A DNA stretch of 64,000 nt from an uncultured Collinsella sp. Its GTDB lineage: Bacteria; Actinomycetota; Coriobacteriia; Coriobacteriales; Coriobacteriaceae. A program made the position numbers and the translations under genes. Numbering within the stretch: the stretch's first letter is position 1; every line of letters begins with the position of its first letter. The notes below the pieces were generated by a model. The model did no database searches and was not told the DNA's origin. It worked only from the letters and a program-made list of their open reading frames with translations. The stretch lies in assembly GCA_947642445.1 (NCBI GenBank), contig CANRSF010000011.1, forward strand, positions 1-64,000, given 5' to 3'. This document shows, one piece after another, positions 25,678 through 34,086 of the stretch.

Positions 25678-28548
25678 TCACGCTCCCTGTGCGGCGAGCG
25701 CCGCGGTCAGGACGATGCCGGCAATCTTGGCCGCCTTGACGTCGTGTTTGTCGTAATCCTCCAAGGCCACCGAGATGGCGACCGTGGGTGAATCGTAAGG
25801 TGCAAAGCCAACGAACATCGAGTTGACGTTGGTGCCGCCGGTCTCGGCCGAGCCGGTCTTGCCGGCGACCTTGACGCCGGGGACCTGGGCATCGGTGCCG
25901 GTACCGGACTGGACGACGGCGAGCATGGCCTGCTTGACCTGGTCGGCCGTGGCGGAGCTGACGGCCTGACCCAGCGAGCGGGACTGCGTGGTCTTGACCA
26001 CGGTTCCGTCCGGGGCGAGTACCTGGGCTACAAAGTATGGGTCCATGACCACGCCGCTGTTAGCGATGGCGGCGGCAATCACGGCGTTTTGCATGACGGT
26101 GGTCTGCGGGCCGGGCGTGTGGTCCATGCCGACAGGCTGGCCGGCGCCGGCCCAGGCGGTCTCCCACTCGGTCATGAGCGACGGGTCGGCCATGATGGAG
26201 GCCGCGGAGGTCAGGTCCTGGCCGAGCTTTTGGCCGTAGCCAAAGGCGTTGGCAAACTGCACGAGCGTGTTTGCGCCAACTTCGTTTGCCACCTGGCCAA
26301 AGACGACGTTGGAGGACACGGCAAAGGCCTGCTGCAGGCTGATGGTGCCGTAGCTCTCGTTGGCATAGTTGGTGACCGGTGCGTTGCCGATGTCCATGGA
26401 GCCGGGCGCCTGGTAGGTGCTGGTAAGGCTGGCGGTACCGGTCTCGAGTGCCGCGGAAAGCGTAACGACCTTAAACGTTGAGCCCGGCGTGTACAGCGCG
26501 TCCATGGCGCGATTGTACATGGAGCCGTCCTCGCCGCCGCCCGTCTGCAGCAGGGCATCGATGTTGGTGTTGTCGTAGGTGGGCGAGCTGGCACATGCGA
26601 GCACCGCGCCGGTACGCGGGTCGATGACCACTACAGCGCCCTTAAAGCCCTTGAGCGCCTGCTCGGCCGCCGTCTGGATACGCGAGTCAATGGTGAGCTT
26701 GGCGGTGTTGCCCGGCTGGGTCTGGCCCGCGAGCGACGCGATGGCGTTGTTCCAGCTGGAGTAATCCTTGGAGCCGGTGAGCGTGTCGTTCATGACACTC
26801 TCGATGGCGGTGGTGCCATACTGCTGGCTCACGTAGCCAACCACGTGCGCTGCCAGGTTGCCGTTGGGGTAGGAGCGTACGTAGGTGCCGTCCTCCTGCT
26901 GCAGCGACTCGGCCAGCGTCACGCCGTCGGACGTGATGATGGAACCGCGCTGGATGTACTTGGAGCGGGCGATAGTGTGGTTGTTGGTCGGCATATCCTG
27001 ATAGTCCTTGGCCTTGATGACCTGGACATAGGTGAGGTTGCCGATAAGGATGGCGAACAGCGCCGTAAAGGCGAGCACCGCACGGGTTAGACGGTTGGCG
27101 AGCGCAACGCGGCCGAGCACACCGGATTCAGGCGTGTCGAGCAGGCGACGGCGCATGCGCGAGCCGACGGAATGGCTGCCGCTGCCGTAGGAAGACGAGG
27201 TGGCAAAGCGCGTGCCCGTCGGGGCGGCGGCAGATGCGACCTGATCATCGGTGATGGCGGCCATAGTGCCGGTGCCGGTAAGCTCGGCCTCGCGTCCGGT
27301 CGCTTCGTCACCGGCGCGCAGCAGGAGCGCGACGATGATAAAGCTTGCCAGCAGCGAGGAACCGCCCTGGCTCATAAAGGGTAGGGTGACGCCGGTCAGC
27401 GGGATCAGGCGGGTAACGCCGCCCACGATTAAAAAGGCCTGGAAGCTGATGGCGGCCGTAAGGCCCGTGGCGCTAAAGGCGGCGAGGTCGGATTTAGCGC
27501 GGGCAGCCGTGGTGAGGCCACGCACGGCAAAGAGCATAAACAGGATGAGCACGGCGCCGCCGCCCAAAAGGCCCATCTCCTCGCCGATGGCCGAGAAGAT
27601 AAAGTCGGACTCGACGACAGGGATGTTGTTGGCCATGCCGTTGCCGATACCAACACCGACCAGACCGCCATCGGCAAGCGAGAAGAGCGACTGGACGATC
27701 TGGTAGCCCTGGCCCTGGGCGTCCTTAAACGGATCGACCCAAACCTGGAAACGCACCTGAACGTGAGACAGGAACTTGTAGGCGCCCACGGCTCCAACGG
27801 CTAAGAGCGCAAGGCCGATAACGACATACGAGAATCGTCCCGTGGCAACGTAGAGCATCAGCAAGAAGATGGTGTAGAACAGCACGGCCGAACCCAGATC
27901 GCGTTCGAAGACGACGACGAGCAGGCACACACCCCACACGGCAAACAGCGGCAGCAGCAGTCGCAGGCGAGGGATCTTAAGACCTAAGATCTTGCGGTTG
28001 GAGATGGAGAGCAGCTCGCGGTTCTCGGCCAGGTACCCGGCCAGGAACAGCACGATAAAGACCTTGGCGAACTCGCCGGGCTGGATGGTAAAGCCCGCGA
28101 TGCGAATCCACAGCTTGGAGCCCGAGATCGTGGTGCCGATAAAGATAGGCAGCATCAACAGAATGATGCCGATAATGCCAAAGGTGTACTTGTAGCGCAT
28201 GACTACGTCGAGGTTCTTAACCAACGCGAGCGTTCCCACCATCAGGGCCACCGAGACAAACAGGATGATGAGCTGTGAGATGGCGAGAGCGGGGGCGAGA
28301 CGCGTCACGAACGTGATACCGATGCCCGAAAGCACAAAGACAATGGGCAGGATGGCGGGGTCGGCACCGGGCGCCAAGATGCGCACGGCAATGTGGGCCG
28401 CGGCAAAGGCGGCAAAGAGGCCGATCGGTACGGCGAGCGTCTCAAAGGAGATGGCAGCGCCCGCGGTGAGGACGTACATCGCATACAGCAGGATGACGGG
28501 GAACGCCGAGGCGATGAGCAAGAGCAGCTCGGTGTTGCGGCGACTCAT
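25678..28548 (-). CDS. RodA/FtsW glycosyltransferase fused to a penicillin-binding transpeptidase
   Basis: 956 aa from ATG 28548 (AAAGGGAG 8 nt upstream; the GTG three codons earlier abuts it). Residues 1-430 form a SEDS protein: ten or so helices with QPGEFAKVFIVLFLAGYL, ERDLGSAVLFY and GGVTRLIPLTGVTLPFMSQGG in adjoining stretches. A 60-aa linker (about 430-490) leads to one transmembrane helix (AVLAFTALFAILIGNLTYV) and a class B PBP-type domain with active serine STFK (690-693), SSN (745-747) and KTG (897-899). In most bacteria RodA/FtsW and PBP2/FtsI are separate, interacting proteins; here both are in one chain, so polymerisation and crosslinking are physically coupled. It replaces the rodA-pbpA pair of actinobacterial pknAB loci. 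Confidence 0.95.
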   Translation of the reverse strand: MSRRNTELLLLIASAFPVILLYAMYVLTAGAAISFETLAVPIGLFAAFAAAHIAVRILAPGADPAILPIVFVLSGIGITFVTRLAPALAISQLIILFVSVALMVGTLALVKNLDVVMRYKYTFGIIGIILLMLPIFIGTTISGSKLWIRIAGFTIQPGEFAKVFIVLFLAGYLAENRELLSISNRKILGLKIPRLRLLLPLFAVWGVCLLVVVFERDLGSAVLFYTIFLLMLYVATGRFSYVVIGLALLAVGAVGAYKFLSHVQVRFQVWVDPFKDAQGQGYQIVQSLFSLADGGLVGVGIGNGMANNIPVVESDFIFSAIGEEMGLLGGGAVLILFMLFAVRGLTTAARAKSDLAAFSATGLTAAISFQAFLIVGGVTRLIPLTGVTLPFMSQGGSSLLASFIIVALLLRAGDEATGREAELTGTGTMAAITDDQVASAAAPTGTRFATSSSYGSGSHSVGSRMRRRLLDTPESGVLGRVALANRLTRAVLAFTALFAILIGNLTYVQVIKAKDYQDMPTNNHTIARSKYIQRGSIITSDGVTLAESLQQEDGTYVRSYPNGNLAAHVVGYVSQQYGTTAIESVMNDTLTGSKDYSSWNNAIASLAGQTQPGNTAKLTIDSRIQTAAEQALKGFKGAVVVIDPRTGAVLACASSPTYDNTNIDALLQTGGGEDGSMYNRAMDALYTPGSTFKVVTLSAALETGTASLTSTYQAPGSMDIGNAPVTNYANESYGTISLQQAFAVSSNVVFGQVANEVGANTLVQFANAFGYGQKLGQDLTSAASIMADPSLMTEWETAWAGAGQPVGMDHTPGPQTTVMQNAVIAAAIANSGVVMDPYFVAQVLAPDGTVVKTTQSRSLGQAVSSATADQVKQAMLAVVQSGTGTDAQVPGVKVAGKTGSAETGGTNVNSMFVGFAPYDSPTVAISVALEDYDKHDVKAAKIAGIVLTAALAAQGA

Positions 28549-28564
28549 AAGCGGCACTCCCTTT

Positions 28565-30364
28565 CTAGTTCTTTTCGGAGGCTTCGGCCTCGGCGGACTG
28601 TTCGGCGGTTTTCTCGGAATCTGATTCGGAGGTCGATCCCTGGTCGGTGTTGTCGCGAATCGTTTGCGCGTCGATCACCTGGCGGGTCTGCTCCTCGTCG
28701 ATCTGGTGGCGGTACTTGGATATCGTGTCCTGCGCATCGTCGACACTTGTTTGCGGAATGCCCGCCTTGAGGCGGTTTTGCGTGTCTTCGGGCAGGTCGG
28801 ACAGCTTGATACTGGTTTCGCTTTCGAGCCAGTGGAGCTTGAGTCCGAGCGGCTTGCCGGGCAGGCCGCGCCAGACGGCGACATTGCCCTGGTAGGTACC
28901 CAGGTAGTACGAGCCGGTGACACCCGTGTAGGCCCAGATGGCAGCCGCCAGCACCAAGACGAGACCTAAGACGACGCCGATGGTGACGTTGCGGCGACGC
29001 ACGCGTTGCGCCTCGCGCATAACGCCATCGTCAACCAGGTCAACGACTACTACGGTCACGTTGTCGTGGCCGCCGGCGGCAAGCGCCGCGTCCACTAGGT
29101 TGTCGACGCAGATTTGCGCGGTTGAGGACTGCGTGGCGATGTTCTCGATATCGCTATCGGGAATCATGCTCGAAAGGCCGTCGGAGCACAGGATCAGGCG
29201 GTCGCCTTCCTCGATATGCAGAGTGAAGTGGTCGGCATACATGGCGGGGTCCGAGCCCAGCGCACGGGTGATGACCGAGCGGTTGGGGTGGACGCGAGCC
29301 TCGTCTGCCGTAATCTCACCGGCGTCCACGAGCTCCTCCACGTAGGAGTGGTCGCGGGTCACGCGGATGAGCGTGCCCTCGTGGAGCAGGTAGGCGCGAG
29401 AGTCACCCACGTGGGCGATGGCGAGCGTGTCGTTTTCGATATAGGCGCAAGTGGCTGTGCAGCCCATGCCGGGCTTGCCCAGGCCGTTCAGGGCCGCCTC
29501 GATTACGGCGGCGTTGGCTGCCTCGACGGCTGCGGCCAGGCGTGCTGCGTCGGCGGACTGCGGGGCCGTCTTGGCAATAGTCTCGACGGCAATGGAAGAG
29601 GCTACCTCGCCGGCGGCGTGACCGCCCATGCCGTCGCATACGCAAAAGAGCGGCGACTGCACCAGGTAGGAATCCTCATTGTGCGGGCGTACGCAGCCAA
29701 CGTCAGAGCGGGCGCCCCACATGAGTTGCGTGGTGGTGCCGGCATCATAGGTCGAGTCGGTCTCGATGCGCTCCTCGGTCAGGGGCTCAAAGCTCATGGT
29801 CGAGCCGGGGTCTTTGAGCTTGGTCTCAACGGCGGCAACGTCGATCTCGGCTGTGTCACCGGGAGAGACGGTGTCGGTCTCGGCGTTTGATTCGGAATCG
29901 CCGGTGTCCGGGGAGCCGGGCTCCTCGGGCGCGCGGGCGGTCGACTCGTCGTCTTGCGGGCTGACGTCTATAGGCTCGGGCGCCGGCGTAGACGCGGGCG
30001 CAACCTCGGATGCCGGGGCTATGGGAAACGCCGGCGCGGCGGGCTCGGGTGCCGCAAACACCGCAGCGCTCTCGTTGATTGCCGCGGCGACGGGCTCTGC
30101 AAAGTGAGCCGGCGCCGGGGTTGCTTCGGGCGCTGTGGGCTGTTCCGCAGCATGTGCGCCGATGGGCGCCGCTACGGCATCCTCTTCGTCCTCGTTATCG
30201 GCGAGATCCGAAATATCATGCGTTACATGCGAAAGAGGCAGGGAGAACACGGTGTCCTCGGGTTCCACGGGTGCGGAGCCCGCCGGAGCGGCGTGGGCCG
30301 GCGCAGCTGTGGCGGCAGCCGGTGCCTCGGTCATAGTTGCGGACTTGTTCTCCTCGTCGATCAT
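28565..30364 (-). CDS. PP2C-type Ser/Thr phosphatase
   Basis: 599 aa. The ATG overlaps the FhaB-like stop (ATGA), implying translational coupling. Residues 1-210 are a long Ala/Pro/Glu-rich disordered extension, unusual for this family. The catalytic PP2C domain (about 215-455) has RPHNEDSY, CDGMGGHAAGEVAS, HVGDSRAYL, TRALG and GGHDNVTVVVV, covering the metal-binding aspartates. A transmembrane helix follows (about 472-495, VTIGVVLGLVLVLAAAIWAYTG) with a roughly 100-aa outside tail, acidic at the end. It should remove phosphates placed by the kinases of this operon (PstP role in mycobacteria). RodA-PBP follows 16 nt on. Confidence 0.94.
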   Translation of the reverse strand: MIDEENKSATMTEAPAAATAAPAHAAPAGSAPVEPEDTVFSLPLSHVTHDISDLADNEDEEDAVAAPIGAHAAEQPTAPEATPAPAHFAEPVAAAINESAAVFAAPEPAAPAFPIAPASEVAPASTPAPEPIDVSPQDDESTARAPEEPGSPDTGDSESNAETDTVSPGDTAEIDVAAVETKLKDPGSTMSFEPLTEERIETDSTYDAGTTTQLMWGARSDVGCVRPHNEDSYLVQSPLFCVCDGMGGHAAGEVASSIAVETIAKTAPQSADAARLAAAVEAANAAVIEAALNGLGKPGMGCTATCAYIENDTLAIAHVGDSRAYLLHEGTLIRVTRDHSYVEELVDAGEITADEARVHPNRSVITRALGSDPAMYADHFTLHIEEGDRLILCSDGLSSMIPDSDIENIATQSSTAQICVDNLVDAALAAGGHDNVTVVVVDLVDDGVMREAQRVRRRNVTIGVVLGLVLVLAAAIWAYTGVTGSYYLGTYQGNVAVWRGLPGKPLGLKLHWLESETSIKLSDLPEDTQNRLKAGIPQTSVDDAQDTISKYRHQIDEEQTRQVIDAQTIRDNTDQGSTSESDSEKTAEQSAEAEASEKN

Positions 30365-30777
30365 CGACGGTTCACCTTCATGACCACGTCGCCAATCTGG
30401 ACTTCGTCGCCCTCACGCAGCGTCGCGGGCTCCACGAGCTGGCGGCCGTTGACGAGCGTGCCGTTAAGCGAGTTGAGGTCCTCGATGATGAGCGCCGGGC
30501 CCTGCAGCGAAAAGCGCGCATGCGAGGCCGAGACGAACGGTTCGTTGATGCAGATGTCCGAAGATGGCGAGCGACCGACGATGACGGGGCCGAGCATGTC
30601 TACGTGGATGCCACGGATGCCGCGCGGGCCCTTGTCCACATCGATCGTCCAGATAGCCGAGTCGCGGCGCTGTCCGCGCACAAGTCCCACGCCGGTCTTC
30701 ATGACGGCGAACAGGAAGATATAGAGCAGGGCGACCAGGACGATGCGGCCTGCAAAAAGGACGATATCGATGTTCAT
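30361..30777 (-). CDS. FHA-domain protein with N-terminal membrane helix (FhaB-like)
   Basis: 138 aa. An N-terminal transmembrane segment (about 4-26, IVLFAGRIVLVALLYIFLFAV) precedes a cytoplasmic FHA domain (about 60-135) with VIVGRSPSSDICI, SASHARF and LNSLNGTLVNGR, the phospho-threonine-binding residues. This is the layout of actinobacterial FhaB/FipA, which docks phosphorylated envelope proteins near the division or elongation machinery. It lies 6 nt after the FhaA-like gene and overlaps the phosphatase start by 4 nt. Confidence 0.93.
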   Translation of the reverse strand: MNIDIVLFAGRIVLVALLYIFLFAVMKTGVGLVRGQRRDSAIWTIDVDKGPRGIRGIHVDMLGPVIVGRSPSSDICINEPFVSASHARFSLQGPALIIEDLNSLNGTLVNGRQLVEPATLREGDEVQIGDVVMKVNRR

Positions 30778-30783
30778 AAGCGA

Positions 30784-31797
30784 CTATCCCCTAAATTCAA
30801 AGGTGCTCAGGCCAAACGTCAGCAGATCGCCGTTGCGCAGCGGGCAGCGCGTAATGCGGCGGTTGTTGACGAGCGTGCCGTTGGTGGAATTGAGGTCCTC
30901 GATCGACCAATCCGAGCCCGTAAAGGTGAGCTGGGCGTGGCGGCGCGACACGTTGGGGTCGCGCAGGGCAATATCGGAAACCGAGCGCTCGCGACCGATA
31001 GTCACCTGTGCGGAGGTGATGCTATGGCTCTCGCCGCTCACGACGTCGACGAGCTGGGCGAGCGGGCGCTGCGGGGCGCGAGTGCTCGCCATGTTGGAGG
31101 CGATGCCGGCTGCGGCGCCTAGGCCCACGGCGGCACCGGTCGCGGCGGCTCCGCCCATGCCGGCAAGCGCGTCGCGCGAGACGGTCTGCGGCACCGGGAT
31201 GGGTGCTGCGGCGGGGTCGGGGACGCTAGGCGCGAAGGGGTCTGCCACGGCAAGCGGGTCGGGAGCGGCGGCGCGAGGCGTCGGCTGCTGCTGGGGCATG
31301 GCGGCGGGGCGCTGCTGCTGCGGGGCAGCAAACTGCTGCTGGCCGGCGCGCGGGGCGCTGGCGGCACGGCTTGCCGCGGAGTTGTTTTGGCCCAGACCGT
31401 TTTGATAGGCGCGCTCTTCTTCGTACAGGCGGCCGAGCGTGGGGGCATCGACGTTCTCGGCAAAGACCGAGAACTTGCCGGCGCGCAGCTGCGGATCGAT
31501 CATAAAGCGCACGAGGGGCTCGCCGACAAAGACATAGCGGCGCTTTTCGGCCTGCGCCTTCACAAACTCGCGGACCTCGCGCGAAAGCTCGGGGTAGAAC
31601 GGGGCGAGCATGGGATCGTCGTCGGCGGCGATCAGGATGGTATAGAGTGCCGGCGCCGTGTTGACGCCGTTGATCACCAGAGTCTGATCCTCCATGTCGC
31701 GAGCGGCCTGCTTGGCAAGCTTCTTAAAGGAGAACGGGGCACGGGTGGCACCGAAGATGCCGGCCACGTGGTCCTCGAAGATGTTCAGGAAGTTCAC
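30784..31797 (-). CDS. FhaA-like protein (DUF3662 plus FHA domain)
   Basis: 337 aa from GTG 31797, which overlaps the upstream kinase stop (GTGA); GGAGAGTG lies about 8 nt before. The N-terminal DUF3662 domain (about 1-115) has FEDHVAGIFGATRAPFSF and VFVGEPLVRF. A Gln/Ala/Pro-rich linker (about 130-235) leads to a C-terminal FHA domain (about 250-335) with VTIGRERSVSDIAL, VSRRHAQL and LNSTNGTLVNNR. In mycobacteria FhaA recruits phosphorylated regulators of peptidoglycan synthesis. Second gene of the operon. Confidence 0.94.
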   Translation of the reverse strand: MNFLNIFEDHVAGIFGATRAPFSFKKLAKQAARDMEDQTLVINGVNTAPALYTILIAADDDPMLAPFYPELSREVREFVKAQAEKRRYVFVGEPLVRFMIDPQLRAGKFSVFAENVDAPTLGRLYEEERAYQNGLGQNNSAASRAASAPRAGQQQFAAPQQQRPAAMPQQQPTPRAAAPDPLAVADPFAPSVPDPAAAPIPVPQTVSRDALAGMGGAAATGAAVGLGAAAGIASNMASTRAPQRPLAQLVDVVSGESHSITSAQVTIGRERSVSDIALRDPNVSRRHAQLTFTGSDWSIEDLNSTNGTLVNNRRITRCPLRNGDLLTFGLSTFEFRG

Positions 31798-33647
31798 GAA
31801 AGATCACTCTCCGTATAGGTTCTTTGGTATCCGAGCAAATATAGGCATATCCCAACGATTATAGAGGATAGGGTTCCCGCAACCGCCGCCTTGGCGACGA
31901 CCGCGGCTGCAAGGCTGGCAATTTCCATATGGTGTGCAAGACAGGACGCCGCTGCGCAGCCGATGCCGGCGACAGCGATGGCGGCGATTACGGCAAGGTT
32001 TGAGCCCTGATCGGCACGCTTGGCATGGGCGTTGAGCAGCGCAGATGACGCCGCGGCAGTTGCCGCTACCAGCACAAAGGCAGCCCAAAGGAGTGGGTCT
32101 CCCAGCGCTGCGGCAACGTTACCGAGCCCCAGCACGCCTCCGGCTGAAAGCGCGACCGTGGCCAGACGGGCAAAAAGTGCGCCCATGCCCGTTGCCGCGG
32201 CGGCGCTTGCCGGGCCGAGCCAAAATGACGCGACGCCGGCGGTGACCCCAGCTGCCAGGAAGGTATTGCCGGTCAGACAGCCAAGCGCGAGTGCACAGGT
32301 GAGTGCGGCGCTCGCGGCAGCCTCGGTGCGACCCCAGGCGATCCACCAACCGGACATGGCGGCGGCAAAGATCACCGCGACGGGCAACATCGACAGGACG
32401 CCCTGTGCCTGCATGGTGGCGTTTGCCATGAGCACCAAAAAGCCCACAGCCGAGATGGCCGAGCCAATCTGGGGGGCCAGGCCGGCCGCCGCTCCGATCG
32501 CGATAGCCGCAATGACCAGGCCGGGAAGCGCCGCGACGCCGGCCGTCTGCATCAGCAAAAAGCTAAAGGCGCCGCACGTTAGCGCCGAGATAGCGTGCAT
32601 GGCGTAGTCGCGCGCATGGCTCCAGCGCGTGCCTGCCCAGCCGAGTGCGGGGTCGACCTCGATGACGTCGTCCTCGTAGTGCGACGGCTCGATATCGTCG
32701 AGCTCCTGCTCGTCATCCGAAAGTTCGCCAACCATTTGCTCCAGGCTGCGACGGCCTTCGCGCACGCTGCCCAGACCGGCAAGGAGCTGGTCGCAAAATG
32801 CCTCGATGCTGTTGGGGCGGTCCTGCGGCATGGGGGAGAGCGCGCTCATGAGCGCGGCCTCGGCTCCCGGGGGAAAGTGTGGTATCAGCTCGCTGGGATA
32901 GGTGGCGCCGCCGATGATGCGGCCGAGCGAGTCGGCGGGCGTGGCCGCCATAAAAGGAGCGCTGCCGCACAGGCCCTCGTAGATCACACAGGCGAGGGCA
33001 AAGACATCGGCGCGCTCGTCGACCGTGCCGGTCTCGATATCGAGCTGCTCGGGCGGCATGTAGCCGATGGTGCCGCCGCGTGAGCCGCCAAAGCCACCGG
33101 CGGACGACAGCCGCGCCATGCCAAAGTCGGTGAGCTTTACATTGCCCGAGTGGTCGATGAGCACGTTGGCGGGCTTAATGTCCAGGTGGAGTACGCCATT
33201 GCTATGGGCGAAGGTGAGCGCCTGGCCCAGGGCATCGGCAATGGCCGCGGCCTCGTCAAAGGTGAGCGAGTGGCCGTCCACGCGATGCAAAAACTCGGCC
33301 AGCGACATACCGTCGACATACTCCATAACCAGGTAGGCATAGGCGGTGTCATGCGTAAAGTCGATGACCTGCACGATATTGGGATGTTGAAGCATGGCGG
33401 CAGTGTGCGCCTCGCGCAGGACATCCATGATGTCGCTGGCGGGCATGCCGGCGCCGTTGATAAGGGGGATGCGCTTAATGGCGACGCGGCGGCGCAGGTG
33501 CGTGTCGCGGCAAATCTCGATGGAGCCAAAACCGCCGGTCGCAAGTGTCTCGAGCGGCTGGTACCGCTTGAGCAGCTCGCGAGAGCTGGTGCCCTCCAAA
33601 GGAACGTCCGGCGAGAACCGGGCGGTATGTTGCGAGAAAAGCGGCAT
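31794..33647 (-). CDS. Ser/Thr protein kinase with polytopic membrane C-terminus
   Basis: 617 aa from ATG 33647 with CGAGGG 6 nt upstream; a TTG two codons earlier is unlikely. Kinase domain about 30-290: LATGGFGSIEICR (divergent Gly loop), lysine in VAIKRI, catalytic loop HLDIKPANV, TDFG, and MPPEQL. The usual HRD arginine is leucine, so it is a non-RD kinase, but the catalytic Asp, Lys and DFG are present. An acidic linker (DDEQELDDIEPSHYEDD) leads to about nine C-terminal membrane helices without PASTA repeats. First gene of the six-gene operon and likely partner of the FHA proteins. Palindromic repeats occupy its upstream region. Confidence 0.92.
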   Translation of the reverse strand: MPLFSQHTARFSPDVPLEGTSSRELLKRYQPLETLATGGFGSIEICRDTHLRRRVAIKRIPLINGAGMPASDIMDVLREAHTAAMLQHPNIVQVIDFTHDTAYAYLVMEYVDGMSLAEFLHRVDGHSLTFDEAAAIADALGQALTFAHSNGVLHLDIKPANVLIDHSGNVKLTDFGMARLSSAGGFGGSRGGTIGYMPPEQLDIETGTVDERADVFALACVIYEGLCGSAPFMAATPADSLGRIIGGATYPSELIPHFPPGAEAALMSALSPMPQDRPNSIEAFCDQLLAGLGSVREGRRSLEQMVGELSDDEQELDDIEPSHYEDDVIEVDPALGWAGTRWSHARDYAMHAISALTCGAFSFLLMQTAGVAALPGLVIAAIAIGAAAGLAPQIGSAISAVGFLVLMANATMQAQGVLSMLPVAVIFAAAMSGWWIAWGRTEAAASAALTCALALGCLTGNTFLAAGVTAGVASFWLGPASAAAATGMGALFARLATVALSAGGVLGLGNVAAALGDPLLWAAFVLVAATAAASSALLNAHAKRADQGSNLAVIAAIAVAGIGCAAASCLAHHMEIASLAAAVVAKAAVAGTLSSIIVGICLYLLGYQRTYTESDLS

Positions 33648-33806
33648 GGCCAACCCTCGTGCGTTTAAAGTTCGTTTGCGAGTGGCGGGCGTGGGGCCGA
33701 GCCATTCGCGGTGGCATAGATGCTGCTAGTGTAGCACGCTCGGGCAGATGGCGAGGATAGCGGGATGCGAGGTGGCCCGATCGATTCGGCCCGTTTCGGC
33801 TCGTTT

Positions 33807-33944
33807 GGAAAGCGCATCTCAGTTTTCAGCCAAATTATGGGATGCGCTTTCCAAATGGGGTGGGCTGCGGAAACTGCATCCCAGAATATTGCCCTGGAAC
33901 GGGATGCGCTTTCCGAACCGGCGTCCAAAAGGAAACCGCATCCC
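33807..33944. repeat. Array of five alternating GGGATGCGCTTTCC half-palindromes
   Basis: GGAAAGCGCATCTC (33807-33820), GGGATGCGCTTTCC (33839-33852), GGAAACTGCATCCC (33869-33882), GGGATGCGCTTTCC (33901-33914) and GGAAACCGCATCCC (33931-33944): 14-bp units alternating in direction, 16-19 nt apart. It fills most of the gene-free 33648-34086 stretch between the divergent kinase and LuxR-type genes. Confidence 0.85.
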
Positions 33945-34061
33945 GCTTTGATGTGGGGACTGCGAACAAAAGCCGGACCGTGATCTGGCGCGGATTGGAG
34001 TTCGCCTGAATCATTGATGCTGGCTGGTGTGAGAACAGAGATAAACGAGCGGCTCGAGCGA

Positions 34062-34067
34062 TATAAT
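34062..34067 (+). promoter_or_regulatory. -10 box of the double-HTH regulator gene
   Basis: TATAAT at 34062-34067, 20 nt before ATG 34087. It overlaps an in-frame ATG at 34066, arguing against that start. No convincing -35. Confidence 0.55.
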
Positions 34068-34086
34068 GACACGCTATGGAGGCCGT

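Noticed and set aside
34066-34086. Start of the double-HTH regulator at ATG 34066
   Set aside because: This ATG lies in a TATAAT box and has no ribosome site; ATG 34087 is preceded by GGAGG.
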